Of a DNA stretch of 64,000 bases, positions 35,091 through 43,133 are shown in pieces. Under the pieces are notes generated by a model that was not told the origin of the DNA, made no database searches, and was given only the letters and a program-made list of their open reading frames with translations. Origin of the DNA: CAYLJJ01 sp964384025 (GTDB lineage Bacteria; Myxococcota_A; Bradymonadia; UBA7976; UBA1532); assembly GCA_964384025.1 (NCBI GenBank), contig CAYLJJ010000002.1, positions 1-64,000 on the forward strand, in the 5' to 3' direction. Position 1 is the first letter of the stretch; each line of letters begins with the position of its first letter. Position numbers and translations under genes: made by a program.

Positions 35091-36115
35091 CCGTGAGCCG
35101 CGCTCAGACCTTACGCCTGGGCCTCTTTGTTGGGACTGGCCTGCTGCTGCTGTTGGGCAGCTTGCTCCTCTTAGCGGGGATGAAGCTGGGAGAGGAGCGG
35201 GACGCTTATGTGATCCGTTTTACAGAGGAACATATCTCTCTGAGCGGCTTAGAGGTGGGCTCTCCCGTCAAATACAGCGGCATCGCCGTGGGCCGCGTCG
35301 ATTCTATCCGGGTTGATCCCCAAGATGTCTCGGTGATCTTGGTGGGCCTCAGCCTGGATCACAAAACCCCAGTGGCGGAGGACAGCCGCGCCAACCTGGG
35401 CTCTCTGGGCATCACCGGGCTTAAATATCTGGAGCTGACGCGGGGGAGCCGAAAAGCCCGCATTCGTGCGCCAGGGGAAGAGATCCCGGCTGGGCACTCC
35501 CTGATGGATGATCTCAGCAAGCAGGCAGGGCAGATCGCAGGACAGGTCAGTGAGGCTCTGGGCAAGATCAATCACCTCATCGGTCCTGACACTAAGGTGC
35601 GTATGGACAGCATCCTGGATCGCACAGATCAGCTCCTGGCCACGGCCAACGCCACCCTAGAGGAGAACCGAGAGGGCCTGCGTCTGTTGATGGAACATCT
35701 CAACCAACTGGCTGCGCGTGGAGATGGTGCTCTAGCGCTGCTCATGGGCAGCCTCGAGCGCTTGGATGGCACCTTCGCCAAAGCGGAGCCGCTGCTCCTC
35801 AAGACTCTCCGACGTGTCGCCACCCTAAGCGCTGATCTCAGGCGTTCTCGAGGATATCTTGATGAGGCCCTCATCAACGCCCGGGATCTCCTTAAAGAGC
35901 TTCAGGGCTTGCTGGAGCCCTCAAAGGAGAGCCTTAAGAGCGCTCAGAGCACCCTAAAACAGGTAAAGCGTTTCATGAGCCGCAGCCGAGAAGATTTTGC
36001 CGAAGCTTTGAGCTTCCTCAAGGAGACCGCTGAGAATATGAGCCTCTTCTCCGAGCGCATCAAAGATGATCCCTCCCTGCTGCTCCTGGGGGAGGATGAG
36101 CGAGAGCCCCGATGA
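35087..36115 (+). CDS. mlaD: MCE-domain lipid-binding protein (MlaD/PqiB type)
   Basis: 342 residues. One N-terminal membrane helix (about 10-30), then an MCE domain (VIRFTEEHISLSGLEVGSPVKYSGIAVGRV ... GSLGITGLKYLELTRGS, about 40-130) that in homologues forms a hexameric ring shuttling phospholipids. The C-terminal 200 residues are helical and coiled-coil-like (LEENREGLRLLMEHLNQL, KESLKSAQSTLKQVKRFM), longer than E. coli MlaD (about 183 residues). The long helical part might span the periplasm as a needle, as in YebT/PqiB or Mce1-type complexes; that is inference. Confidence 0.93.
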   Translation: MTVSRAQTLRLGLFVGTGLLLLLGSLLLLAGMKLGEERDAYVIRFTEEHISLSGLEVGSPVKYSGIAVGRVDSIRVDPQDVSVILVGLSLDHKTPVAEDSRANLGSLGITGLKYLELTRGSRKARIRAPGEEIPAGHSLMDDLSKQAGQIAGQVSEALGKINHLIGPDTKVRMDSILDRTDQLLATANATLEENREGLRLLMEHLNQLAARGDGALALLMGSLERLDGTFAKAEPLLLKTLRRVATLSADLRRSRGYLDEALINARDLLKELQGLLEPSKESLKSAQSTLKQVKRFMSRSREDFAEALSFLKETAENMSLFSERIKDDPSLLLLGEDEREPR

Positions 36116-38196
36116 GTCTCCGCCTGAGTCTACTGTTCCTCTTTCTCCTGGCCTGCGGTGCTCCCTCCGGGCGGGAGTTTTATAGCCTCAGCTACCCACC
36201 GACCAACACCCGCTTTGCGCAAACTCACCCAGTCACCGTACGAGTGAAGGATTTAAGCGTTCGAGGCAGCTATCGGGGCTCCAGCTTTGTCTTTCGCCGA
36301 GATGTTCATGAGCTGCGCTACTATCGCAGCCGCCGCTGGAGTGAGAAGCCTGGCAAGATGATCAGTCAACTCCTCCGAGATCATCTACGAACCTCAGGGT
36401 TGGTGCGAGAAGTGGTCAAGGAGATCGGGCTCAAAGGGCCTGAGTACAGCCTCAGCGGAGAGCTGATCGCTCTAGAAGAGCTTCAGCTTGGAGAGGATCG
36501 CTATGCCCACTTGGCCCTCAACTTAAACCTGAAGCGCTTTGAGGATGAGCAGATCGTTTGGCGTTGGCAGATCGATGAGCGTCGAGCGGTAGGCAATGGT
36601 GCTCTTCGAAGCACAGTACGAGCCCTCAGTGAGATCCTCGCTCAGGGGATAGAGCGGGCGCTCAAAGATCTGGACCGGCAGCTCTCAGGGCGCCCTAAGA
36701 AGGCACCCTCCAAACCCGAGGCGCTCATCGAGATCCCCAACCTCATCAAGCCTGGAGAGAGACACCAGCAGATGGATCAAGATGACACCCCGATGCCTGT
36801 GGGCTTTGGTGCTCTCTTCCTCCCCAGCTTGGCAGAGCGAGATGAGGAGCCTCTGGTCACGGTCTACAGCGAAGGTGGAGAGATGAAGGTAGAGGGGCAG
36901 ATGGGACAGCGCCTCGTTCTGCCTCCAGGGATCTATAAAATCCACTTTGGTTCAGGGACCTTAGAACAACAACTCAGCGAACATGCCCAGGTTGAGGCGG
37001 GGCGCGTTACCCTGATCCCAGCGAAATGGGCTGCTCTCACTGTGGCGGTCTTAGACGCCCAGTTTGTCCCCCATCGAGGCAGCTATGAGCTGGTGCGTAT
37101 GGATCGACGTGAACAGTACGGTCTGGGCTTTGGGGCCGATGAGCAACAGGGAGAGCGCCTCAAGAGTTGGGTCCTGGCACCGGGGCTCTATAAGATCATC
37201 CAAGCGGGAGGCAATTATCGAGATCGCCGCAACTTCGCCACCGTGCGGTTGCTCTCAGGGCGGCTCTCCCGCTTTACCTTGGTTTTAGACCCTGAGACGG
37301 GTGACTTTGAGGGCGCAGGAGAGGCGGATCCGCATGAGGATCAGGGGCAACGAGGTCCTTGGAGCCTTAAGGGGATTTTGGGAGGAGATATCGCCTTTAA
37401 CCGCAACCAGCAGCTCGGTGAGCAGGAGGGCTTCACCTTGGGGTTGAGCCTCTTCTTTGATGGCTCCCTGAGCTTCAAGAAGGGCCAACACCTCTGGTAC
37501 AGCCGCTTGGAGTTGGAGGAGCAGCAGAGCCGCCCTCCTGAGATGGAGCATTTTAGGAACCTCAATGATCGATTCTATCTACACACCATCTACACCTACC
37601 AACTCCTGAGCTGGTTTGGTCCCTATATCCGCACCGGTTTGGAGAGCAAACTGCTGCCTCGCTATGAGGAGTTTGATGAACCCCAGCCCAGAGTGGGAGA
37701 GCTGGATGTGGAGGGAGAGGTGGTTCGCATTCATGAGGAGGTCACACGCCTTAAGCTCGGTGGCTTCTTCAGCCCCCTCTATCTTCAGGAGGGGGTGGGT
37801 GGAAACTTTCGCCTCTTGCGCAGCGCTCGCTTAGAGATCGATCTGCGCAGTGGTCTCGGCGCTCGTCAGAGCTACGCGCGAGGCTTGCTCATCTATGAGG
37901 GCAGACAGCTCAGCCCGGTCCAAGACGCTCGTATCGAGGGCCTAGAGTTGACCCTCTTGGGACGGGCTCAGTTCAGCCGTTGGATCACGGGCAGCAGTGA
38001 GTTTGAGGGTCTCTTTCCTTTTGATGAGGAGGATGAGGTGTACCTCAGTTGGAGGAATCAGATCAGCCTTCGCTTGATGCGCTTTATCTCGCTTGCCTAC
38101 CGCTTTAACGCCCTGAGAGCTCCCAATCTGGGAATCAGTGATGAGATCGAGACCGAGCATGATATCCAGCTTCGCTTCTCCTATACTCTATTTTGA
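36112..38196 (+). CDS. Mla auxiliary lipoprotein fused to outer-membrane barrel-like domain
   Basis: 694 residues; ATGA overlap with mlaD. Lipobox LLAC (Cys15). Residues about 20-195 resemble PqiC/ABC-transport-auxiliary lipoproteins (FYSLSYPP, VRVKDLSVRGSYRGSSFVFR, YYRSRRWSEKPGKMISQLLRDHL). Residues about 245-395 look like two PEGA-type beta modules (LVLPPGIYKIHFGSG, WVLAPGLYKIIQAGG). Residues about 415-694 alternate amphipathic strands and end LRFSYTLF, a terminal Phe as in BAM-dependent barrels. Such a PqiC-barrel fusion is not one I know, and it could place the lipid exit channel in the outer membrane. Barrel topology is inferred. Confidence 0.75.
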   Translation: MSLRLSLLFLFLLACGAPSGREFYSLSYPPTNTRFAQTHPVTVRVKDLSVRGSYRGSSFVFRRDVHELRYYRSRRWSEKPGKMISQLLRDHLRTSGLVREVVKEIGLKGPEYSLSGELIALEELQLGEDRYAHLALNLNLKRFEDEQIVWRWQIDERRAVGNGALRSTVRALSEILAQGIERALKDLDRQLSGRPKKAPSKPEALIEIPNLIKPGERHQQMDQDDTPMPVGFGALFLPSLAERDEEPLVTVYSEGGEMKVEGQMGQRLVLPPGIYKIHFGSGTLEQQLSEHAQVEAGRVTLIPAKWAALTVAVLDAQFVPHRGSYELVRMDRREQYGLGFGADEQQGERLKSWVLAPGLYKIIQAGGNYRDRRNFATVRLLSGRLSRFTLVLDPETGDFEGAGEADPHEDQGQRGPWSLKGILGGDIAFNRNQQLGEQEGFTLGLSLFFDGSLSFKKGQHLWYSRLELEEQQSRPPEMEHFRNLNDRFYLHTIYTYQLLSWFGPYIRTGLESKLLPRYEEFDEPQPRVGELDVEGEVVRIHEEVTRLKLGGFFSPLYLQEGVGGNFRLLRSARLEIDLRSGLGARQSYARGLLIYEGRQLSPVQDARIEGLELTLLGRAQFSRWITGSSEFEGLFPFDEEDEVYLSWRNQISLRLMRFISLAYRFNALRAPNLGISDEIETEHDIQLRFSYTLF

Positions 38197-38312
38197 GCGC
38201 TGTTCCTCTGCCCAAATCTACCTTTCGTTGCTTTACAGAGATTTTTAAAGATGTAAAGTCTCACAGAAATTTCGTCTACTCTAGAACGGATCTTTAAGAG
38301 AGAGGAGCCTAA

Positions 38313-38879
38313 ATGAGCCAAGTTCGCCTTCTTAGCTTCAGCCTCCTGATTGTGGCTTTCTGCCTGGGTACAGCCCAGGCGGTCAAACTGAATGGCAAGA
38401 AGGGCATAGGCTATGCTCAGGCCATCGGTGGACCTGATGGTCTTTCTTTCACTTTTGGAGCAGGAAGTCTGATTCTTGAGGGGATCTTAGGCATTCAGCA
38501 TGAGACTTTCAAGGATGACAAACAGGATCCTATAACTGAATTTGATTTTGCCGGAGGTGCCCATTTTCAAGCGTTGAGAATACCTGGTTTCAATGGCGCT
38601 GCTTTTACTGTGGGTGGTCGGTTTAATATTATGACAGGGAAAGTAGGGAATGAAGCTGTCACTCAATTGGGGTTTGATCTCCCTATGCGGGTTTACTGGT
38701 TTCCAAATAAGTATATTTCTCTACATACAGAGTTTGGATTCTCGATTTTATCAGGCCCCAAGGATGGGATTCTTAGTTCAACAGGTAGTGTACAACCTGA
38801 AGGCACCAAATTCAACATTTTTAATGGTGATAATGCCTTTGGCTTTATGGGTATGAGTTTCTGGTGGGGAAAGATTTGA
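38313..38879 (+). CDS. Small outer-membrane beta-barrel-like protein
   Basis: 188 residues from the ATG at 38313, with GAGGAG about 7 bases upstream. Signal peptide ending TAQA, then alternating strands with Gly turns (LSFTFGAGSLILEGILGI, FTVGGRFNIM, FGFSIL, FGFMGMSFWWGK). Size and pattern suit an 8-stranded outer-membrane barrel. AT-richer than the Mla genes. No family recognised. It lies 116 bases past the Mla auxiliary gene, probably with its own promoter. Confidence 0.6.
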   Translation: MSQVRLLSFSLLIVAFCLGTAQAVKLNGKKGIGYAQAIGGPDGLSFTFGAGSLILEGILGIQHETFKDDKQDPITEFDFAGGAHFQALRIPGFNGAAFTVGGRFNIMTGKVGNEAVTQLGFDLPMRVYWFPNKYISLHTEFGFSILSGPKDGILSSTGSVQPEGTKFNIFNGDNAFGFMGMSFWWGKI

Positions 38880-38965
38880 CTGAAGATGAACTTTTGGCTC
38901 TACGAATTGCTTCAATGAAGCTCTGAATAGTAAAGACACTCTCCTTTCCAAGAAGGGAACTCTAA

Positions 38966-39913
38966 ATGCGCTATATCGTCTGGCTTTATCTGCTCTGGGG
39001 AGGAGGAAGCCTCGCTGAAGTCCGCCCTGTTGACATCAATAAGCCTTCGCAAGGTGATGGTTTGGGGTGGGCCTATGGAGAGCGTGAGACCTATTATGAG
39101 TTTAAGCTCTCAGGGTATACAGGTGCAGGAGAAGATGGTTTTTTTAAGGATATTTCTCGAAGTATCATCCATTCTCAGCTATGGGTCAGTTCGCCAGCGG
39201 GTAGTAACGAAATGGAATTCCGTTGGAATGCCTTCTGGTTTCAACGAGATGGCAGCCTTACTCCTGAATCTGAAGGCTACGACCCCAGCCTCAGTACTTT
39301 CCGTTTAGGGAATCCTTTTATAGGTTATTATTGGACTTGGCGGTCTTTGAGCTACCAATTCCGCCTCGGTTTAGGGGGCTCTGCGCCTGTGGCGACGATA
39401 CGGAAGAGCAAAGGGGAGGATGAAGAGCTGTTGGATCAGGAAGCTTTTCAAGCAGCGGCTGGGATCTTCGCCTATCGAGATCTCTGGCTCTATGCTGCCA
39501 ATCGAGGCTCCCTGCTCAACCATATCGACTTCTTTCGTCGTCACAGCTCCGGTCTGACTTGGGGAGGGCGCGGGATCCTGGGCCACCTACTCAACATCGG
39601 AGATGGCGACCTTTATGAACTCTGGGGGCAATTTGATGTGGAGTTGGGGTGGGAGTTCTCTGCTGTTCAAGTTGTCCTTCGAGGAAGTCACACCCAATAC
39701 TTCCTCCACAATTTTCCAAGCGAGTTGGACACCACCCAGGAGAGCGCAGGCCTCGATCTGCGCATCCGCACAGGCTCGTTTGATCTGATTTTATCGGGAA
39801 CCTTTCCTTTGGATGAGCCTTATGGCCCTCCCGGTGGAGCAGGTAAATTCTGGGGTGCCAGCGTAGCTTTGGCCAGCCCCACCCTCCTCAAGTTGCCTCT
39901 CGTTGAAGATTGA
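38966..39913 (+). CDS. Exported beta-rich protein, possible outer-membrane barrel
   Basis: 315 residues from the ATG at 38966, with AAGGGA upstream. Short signal peptide ending SLAE, then beta-strand-like segments rich in Trp and Tyr (FRWNAFWFQ, YYWTWRSLSYQFRLGLGGS, YELWGQFDVELGWEF, VVLRGSHTQYFL). Ends in LASPTLLKLPLVED without a terminal aromatic residue, so it may be a barrel with a periplasmic tail. Family not recognised. Confidence 0.55.
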   Translation: MRYIVWLYLLWGGGSLAEVRPVDINKPSQGDGLGWAYGERETYYEFKLSGYTGAGEDGFFKDISRSIIHSQLWVSSPAGSNEMEFRWNAFWFQRDGSLTPESEGYDPSLSTFRLGNPFIGYYWTWRSLSYQFRLGLGGSAPVATIRKSKGEDEELLDQEAFQAAAGIFAYRDLWLYAANRGSLLNHIDFFRRHSSGLTWGGRGILGHLLNIGDGDLYELWGQFDVELGWEFSAVQVVLRGSHTQYFLHNFPSELDTTQESAGLDLRIRTGSFDLILSGTFPLDEPYGPPGGAGKFWGASVALASPTLLKLPLVED

Positions 39914-39916
39914 GAT

Positions 39917-39951
39917 CTCTCTCTTGACAAGAAAGAGAGAGGCGATAACCT
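39917..39951 (+). promoter_or_regulatory. Hairpin overlapping a TTGACA promoter-like element
   Basis: CTCTCTCTT (39917-39925) and AAGAGAGAG (39933-39941) form a perfect 9-bp inverted repeat just after the stop of the upstream gene. The sequence also contains TTGACA (39924-39929), 16 bases, then TAACCT (39946-39951), a promoter-like pair for the lipoprotein gene at 40000. It could be a terminator for the first gene, a promoter with a dyad, or both. Confidence 0.35.
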
Positions 39952-39999
39952 GCCTTCACAGGACCCACAACTTCAGCTGGTCCTGAACGGAGTTCTAAA

Positions 40000-40563
40000 A
40001 TGTTTAAGAGTATCAAAAGCCTCCTCTCTCTTCTGCTCCTGATTTCCAGCATTGGGTTGATCGGTTGCTCCAAGACTGAGGAGGGTGAGATCAAACGTCA
40101 AGCAAGCCTCACCGAGAAGATCACTGAGTTGAAAGGGGAGTTTCCTCAGCTGGCTGTGGTGATGGATGGCGAGGTGGCGCGCTCCAAGGCGGAGTTTGAG
40201 GCTGCTAAGAAAGAGGAAAATAAGGAAGAGCGCATTAAGAAGATGGCTGAAGCCAATGGAATCATGGCTGATGTCACCTCCAAGCTACATGACTTTAAGG
40301 GTAAGGTCACTTCGATGGAGGCGCTCCTGAAGAAAGCCAAGAAGTTCAAGAAGGATGAGGAAATCAAAAAAGCCTATAAGAAGGCCAAGGATGAGCTCAA
40401 GGATGCTAAGAAGGACATCTATAAGAAGCTGGTACCTCAGAACCTCAAAGAGATGATGGACGAGCTGGACGATGAGATTGGAGATCTTGAGAAGAAGAGG
40501 AGCAAGCTCGCGAAGCTGGTAGATAAGAAGGATAAGAAGAAGGACAAGAAGAAGGGCAAATGA
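40000..40563 (+). CDS. Lys-rich coiled-coil lipoprotein
   Basis: 187 residues from the ATG at 40000, with GGAG 7 bases upstream. Signal peptide with lipobox LIGC, then a helical, Lys/Glu-rich mature part (KMAEANGIMADVTSKLHDFKG, KKAKKFKKDEEIKKAYKKAK) ending in a run of Lys/Asp (KKDKKKDKKKGK). The pattern predicts a long coiled coil anchored by lipid in the outer membrane, as with Lpp-like or peptidoglycan-binding lipoproteins; the family is not recognised. Confidence 0.7.
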   Translation: MFKSIKSLLSLLLLISSIGLIGCSKTEEGEIKRQASLTEKITELKGEFPQLAVVMDGEVARSKAEFEAAKKEENKEERIKKMAEANGIMADVTSKLHDFKGKVTSMEALLKKAKKFKKDEEIKKAYKKAKDELKDAKKDIYKKLVPQNLKEMMDELDDEIGDLEKKRSKLAKLVDKKDKKKDKKKGK

Positions 40564-40702
40564 TCTCATCCCCGCCCCTCCTCTCACCTGCTCACCAAGG
40601 CTCCAACCTACATTAGAACCCTGAAATCAGCCTCTCCAAGTCGAGTTGATCTCTTGATGCTTTCCAGTCCAGGCTGTGACCAGACAAAGCTATGAAGCGA
40701 AT

Positions 40703-43120
40703 ATGTATAAAACACCGCTGATCACTATCCTGTTCCTGGCTTGTGCTGAAGAGGCCGCCGAGGAGGTGTTACCGGACACTGGTCGGAGTAGAGACAGTGG
40801 TTTTCGCTGTCGAAGCGATCAAGATTGCCCTGGAGGAAGCTGCCTCTCCAATGGTCGTTGTCAGGATCCTGAGGCGCCCTGTCTTGAGGAGAATGATTGC
40901 TTGGATGAGGAGAGCTGCGCTGAGGGGACTTGTCGTCGCAGGACAGACTGTCGCTACTTCCCTCAGGCTTGTGAAGCTGAGAGCTACTGCGCTACAGGAG
41001 GCAACTGTCTTCCCCTGGGAGCAGGGCTATGTAGCCCCTGTGAGACCGATCTAGAGTGTGGGACTGAGTTGGATCGCTGCCTCTCTTTTGAGGATGGGCA
41101 GTTCTGTGCTCTGGCTTGTGAAGAGGGGCGTTGCCCTGATGAGTTTCACTGTCAGGAGGAACTCTGCCAGCCTGAGGAGGGGCGCTGTGGGTTGAGAGGT
41201 GTTTGCGTCGCTATTGACTGCGGTGAGGGGCAGATCTGTGATCCTCTACGCAGCGCCTGCTTGCCACGCTGCGATCCCCAAAATGATCACTGCCCTCCAC
41301 CCAGCCTCTGCCGAGAGAGCGGCCTCTGTCGAGAGTGCCTGAGCAATGAAGAGTGCGCCGAGGGCAGCTCCTGTGATCTACAGACAGCGCGCTGTCTTCA
41401 ATGTCGTCGGGACGAGGATTGCCCCAGCGCTCAACATTGTGGCCCAACAGGGCGTTGTCGCGCTTGTGAAGAGGATGGAGATTGTGCTGAAGGGGTCTGT
41501 GATCCTGAACCTGGGCGCTGTGTGGAGTGCATAGAGCATGATGACTGCACAGAGGGGGCTTGTCTGCGAGATGAGCGACGCTGCGTTCCCTGTGTCAGTC
41601 GAGAGCAGTGCCCCCAAACCTCGGTCTGTGATCCTCATACTCACCTCTGTGTGGGCTGCGCAGCCGATGGGGACTGTATCGGTGCTCAGGTCTGTGATCG
41701 AGACGCGGGGATCTGCGTGGAGTGCCTCTTGGATGAGAGCTGCGCTGAGGGGGTCTGCCTGGCTGCTGAGCGGCGCTGTGTCTCCTGCCTGGATGATTCT
41801 CACTGTGAAGGCCGCTGTCGTCTGCCAGAGATGCGTTGTCAGGAGTGTTTGATGGATCCTGACTGTGGTGGGGGCCGCTGTAGCCCAGAGGGCAGCTGCG
41901 TGAGCTGCCTGGAGGATGAAGATTGCGGAGACAGCTTCTGCGTAGAGGCGAACTGTGTCTCCTGTCGCCAAGACTCAGATTGCGAAGGAGAATCTCACTG
42001 CGAGGCTGGGCGCTGTATCGGCTGCGCTCAAGATGAAGATTGTGGCGAAGGGCACTATTGCGTTGAGCAGATCTGTGTGGAGTGCCGCCTGGAAGCAGAC
42101 TGTAGTGCTCCTCTGCACTGCAACCCGATCTTGATGAGCTGTTTGGAGTGTGGGGAAGATCTCCATTGCGAAGGGGGCCGCTGCCATCTGGACTCGGGGC
42201 GCTGTCGCTCCTGTCTTGAAGATGGAGACTGCCCTGAGGGGAGACGCTGCGATCTGGAGGCAGGCTGTGTAGAGTGTAGCATCGATGCTCACTGTGCAGA
42301 GGGTCGCTGCTTGGCTGGAGAGCTGCGCTGTGTCTCCTGTTTGGGGGATGAGGATTGTGAGGGAGGGCAGCGCTGTAGTCCAGAGCATCTCTGCCAGCGC
42401 TGCCAAGGACCGGGAGATTGTCCTGAAGGCCAACACTGTGATCGGGAAGTTGACGCCTGTGTGGAGTGTGTTGAGGATGCCCACTGCGCTCCGCGCCGCT
42501 GTGATCCTGTGACGCAAAGCTGCGTAGCCTGCCTCAGCGATGGAGACTGCGCTGAAGATCTGCGCTGTGATTTAGAGGCTGATCGCTGCGTCGCCTGCCG
42601 AGATGACAGTGACTGTGGAGGGGAGGAGCCGATTTGCGATCCCAGATCTCGGAGATGTGTCGGCTGTGTCGATGATTCTCATTGTCCTGGTGAGATCTGC
42701 AACACAGAGCACCGTTGTGTTGGTTGTGAGGAGGAGGCTGACTGTGGAGGAGCGCAGCCCTACTGTAACGCCTTTATCGAGAACTGCGTTGAGTGTCGCT
42801 TTGAACAGGATTGCCAGGGCGGAATGCTCTGTAACGCCGCTCTGGGTCGCTGTCTTCCTCCTGATGAGATCTGCAGCGCTGATGCAGATTGTGCTTTGGG
42901 GCAACTCTGCGACATCTTCTACCAACACTGTTACCCCGAGGATGCAAGTTGCCAAGTGGATGAGGATTGTCGCCCAAACTTCAGGTGTGGCTCTCTCAAT
43001 CGCTTCTTGAACCCTCCCAGGCACTTATGTGAGGGCTGCGGAGTGGATCTTATACTTACGCCATTCATCTGTCCTGGCGCACAGCTCTGTACGTCGGATA
43101 TTTGCTATCCTCTTCCTTGA
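40703..43120 (+). CDS. Cys-rich surface lipoprotein with about two dozen 4-Cys repeats
   Basis: 805 residues from the ATG at 40703, which gives a short signal peptide with lipobox FLAC. Most of the protein is about 24 tandem units of 19-24 residues of the form CxxCxxDxDCxEGxxCxxxxxxC (for example VECLLDESCAEGVC, IGCAQDEDCGEGHYC), similar in spacing to Dickkopf/EGF-like or anti-freeze-type disulfide repeats. It is acidic (Asp/Glu-rich). Expected to be a rigid disulfide-linked fibre on the cell surface. The next lipoprotein gene starts 13 bases later and is probably cotranscribed. Confidence 0.75.
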   Translation: MYKTPLITILFLACAEEAAEEVLPDTGRSRDSGFRCRSDQDCPGGSCLSNGRCQDPEAPCLEENDCLDEESCAEGTCRRRTDCRYFPQACEAESYCATGGNCLPLGAGLCSPCETDLECGTELDRCLSFEDGQFCALACEEGRCPDEFHCQEELCQPEEGRCGLRGVCVAIDCGEGQICDPLRSACLPRCDPQNDHCPPPSLCRESGLCRECLSNEECAEGSSCDLQTARCLQCRRDEDCPSAQHCGPTGRCRACEEDGDCAEGVCDPEPGRCVECIEHDDCTEGACLRDERRCVPCVSREQCPQTSVCDPHTHLCVGCAADGDCIGAQVCDRDAGICVECLLDESCAEGVCLAAERRCVSCLDDSHCEGRCRLPEMRCQECLMDPDCGGGRCSPEGSCVSCLEDEDCGDSFCVEANCVSCRQDSDCEGESHCEAGRCIGCAQDEDCGEGHYCVEQICVECRLEADCSAPLHCNPILMSCLECGEDLHCEGGRCHLDSGRCRSCLEDGDCPEGRRCDLEAGCVECSIDAHCAEGRCLAGELRCVSCLGDEDCEGGQRCSPEHLCQRCQGPGDCPEGQHCDREVDACVECVEDAHCAPRRCDPVTQSCVACLSDGDCAEDLRCDLEADRCVACRDDSDCGGEEPICDPRSRRCVGCVDDSHCPGEICNTEHRCVGCEEEADCGGAQPYCNAFIENCVECRFEQDCQGGMLCNAALGRCLPPDEICSADADCALGQLCDIFYQHCYPEDASCQVDEDCRPNFRCGSLNRFLNPPRHLCEGCGVDLILTPFICPGAQLCTSDICYPLP

Positions 43121-43133
43121 CGAGGCTCCTGCC

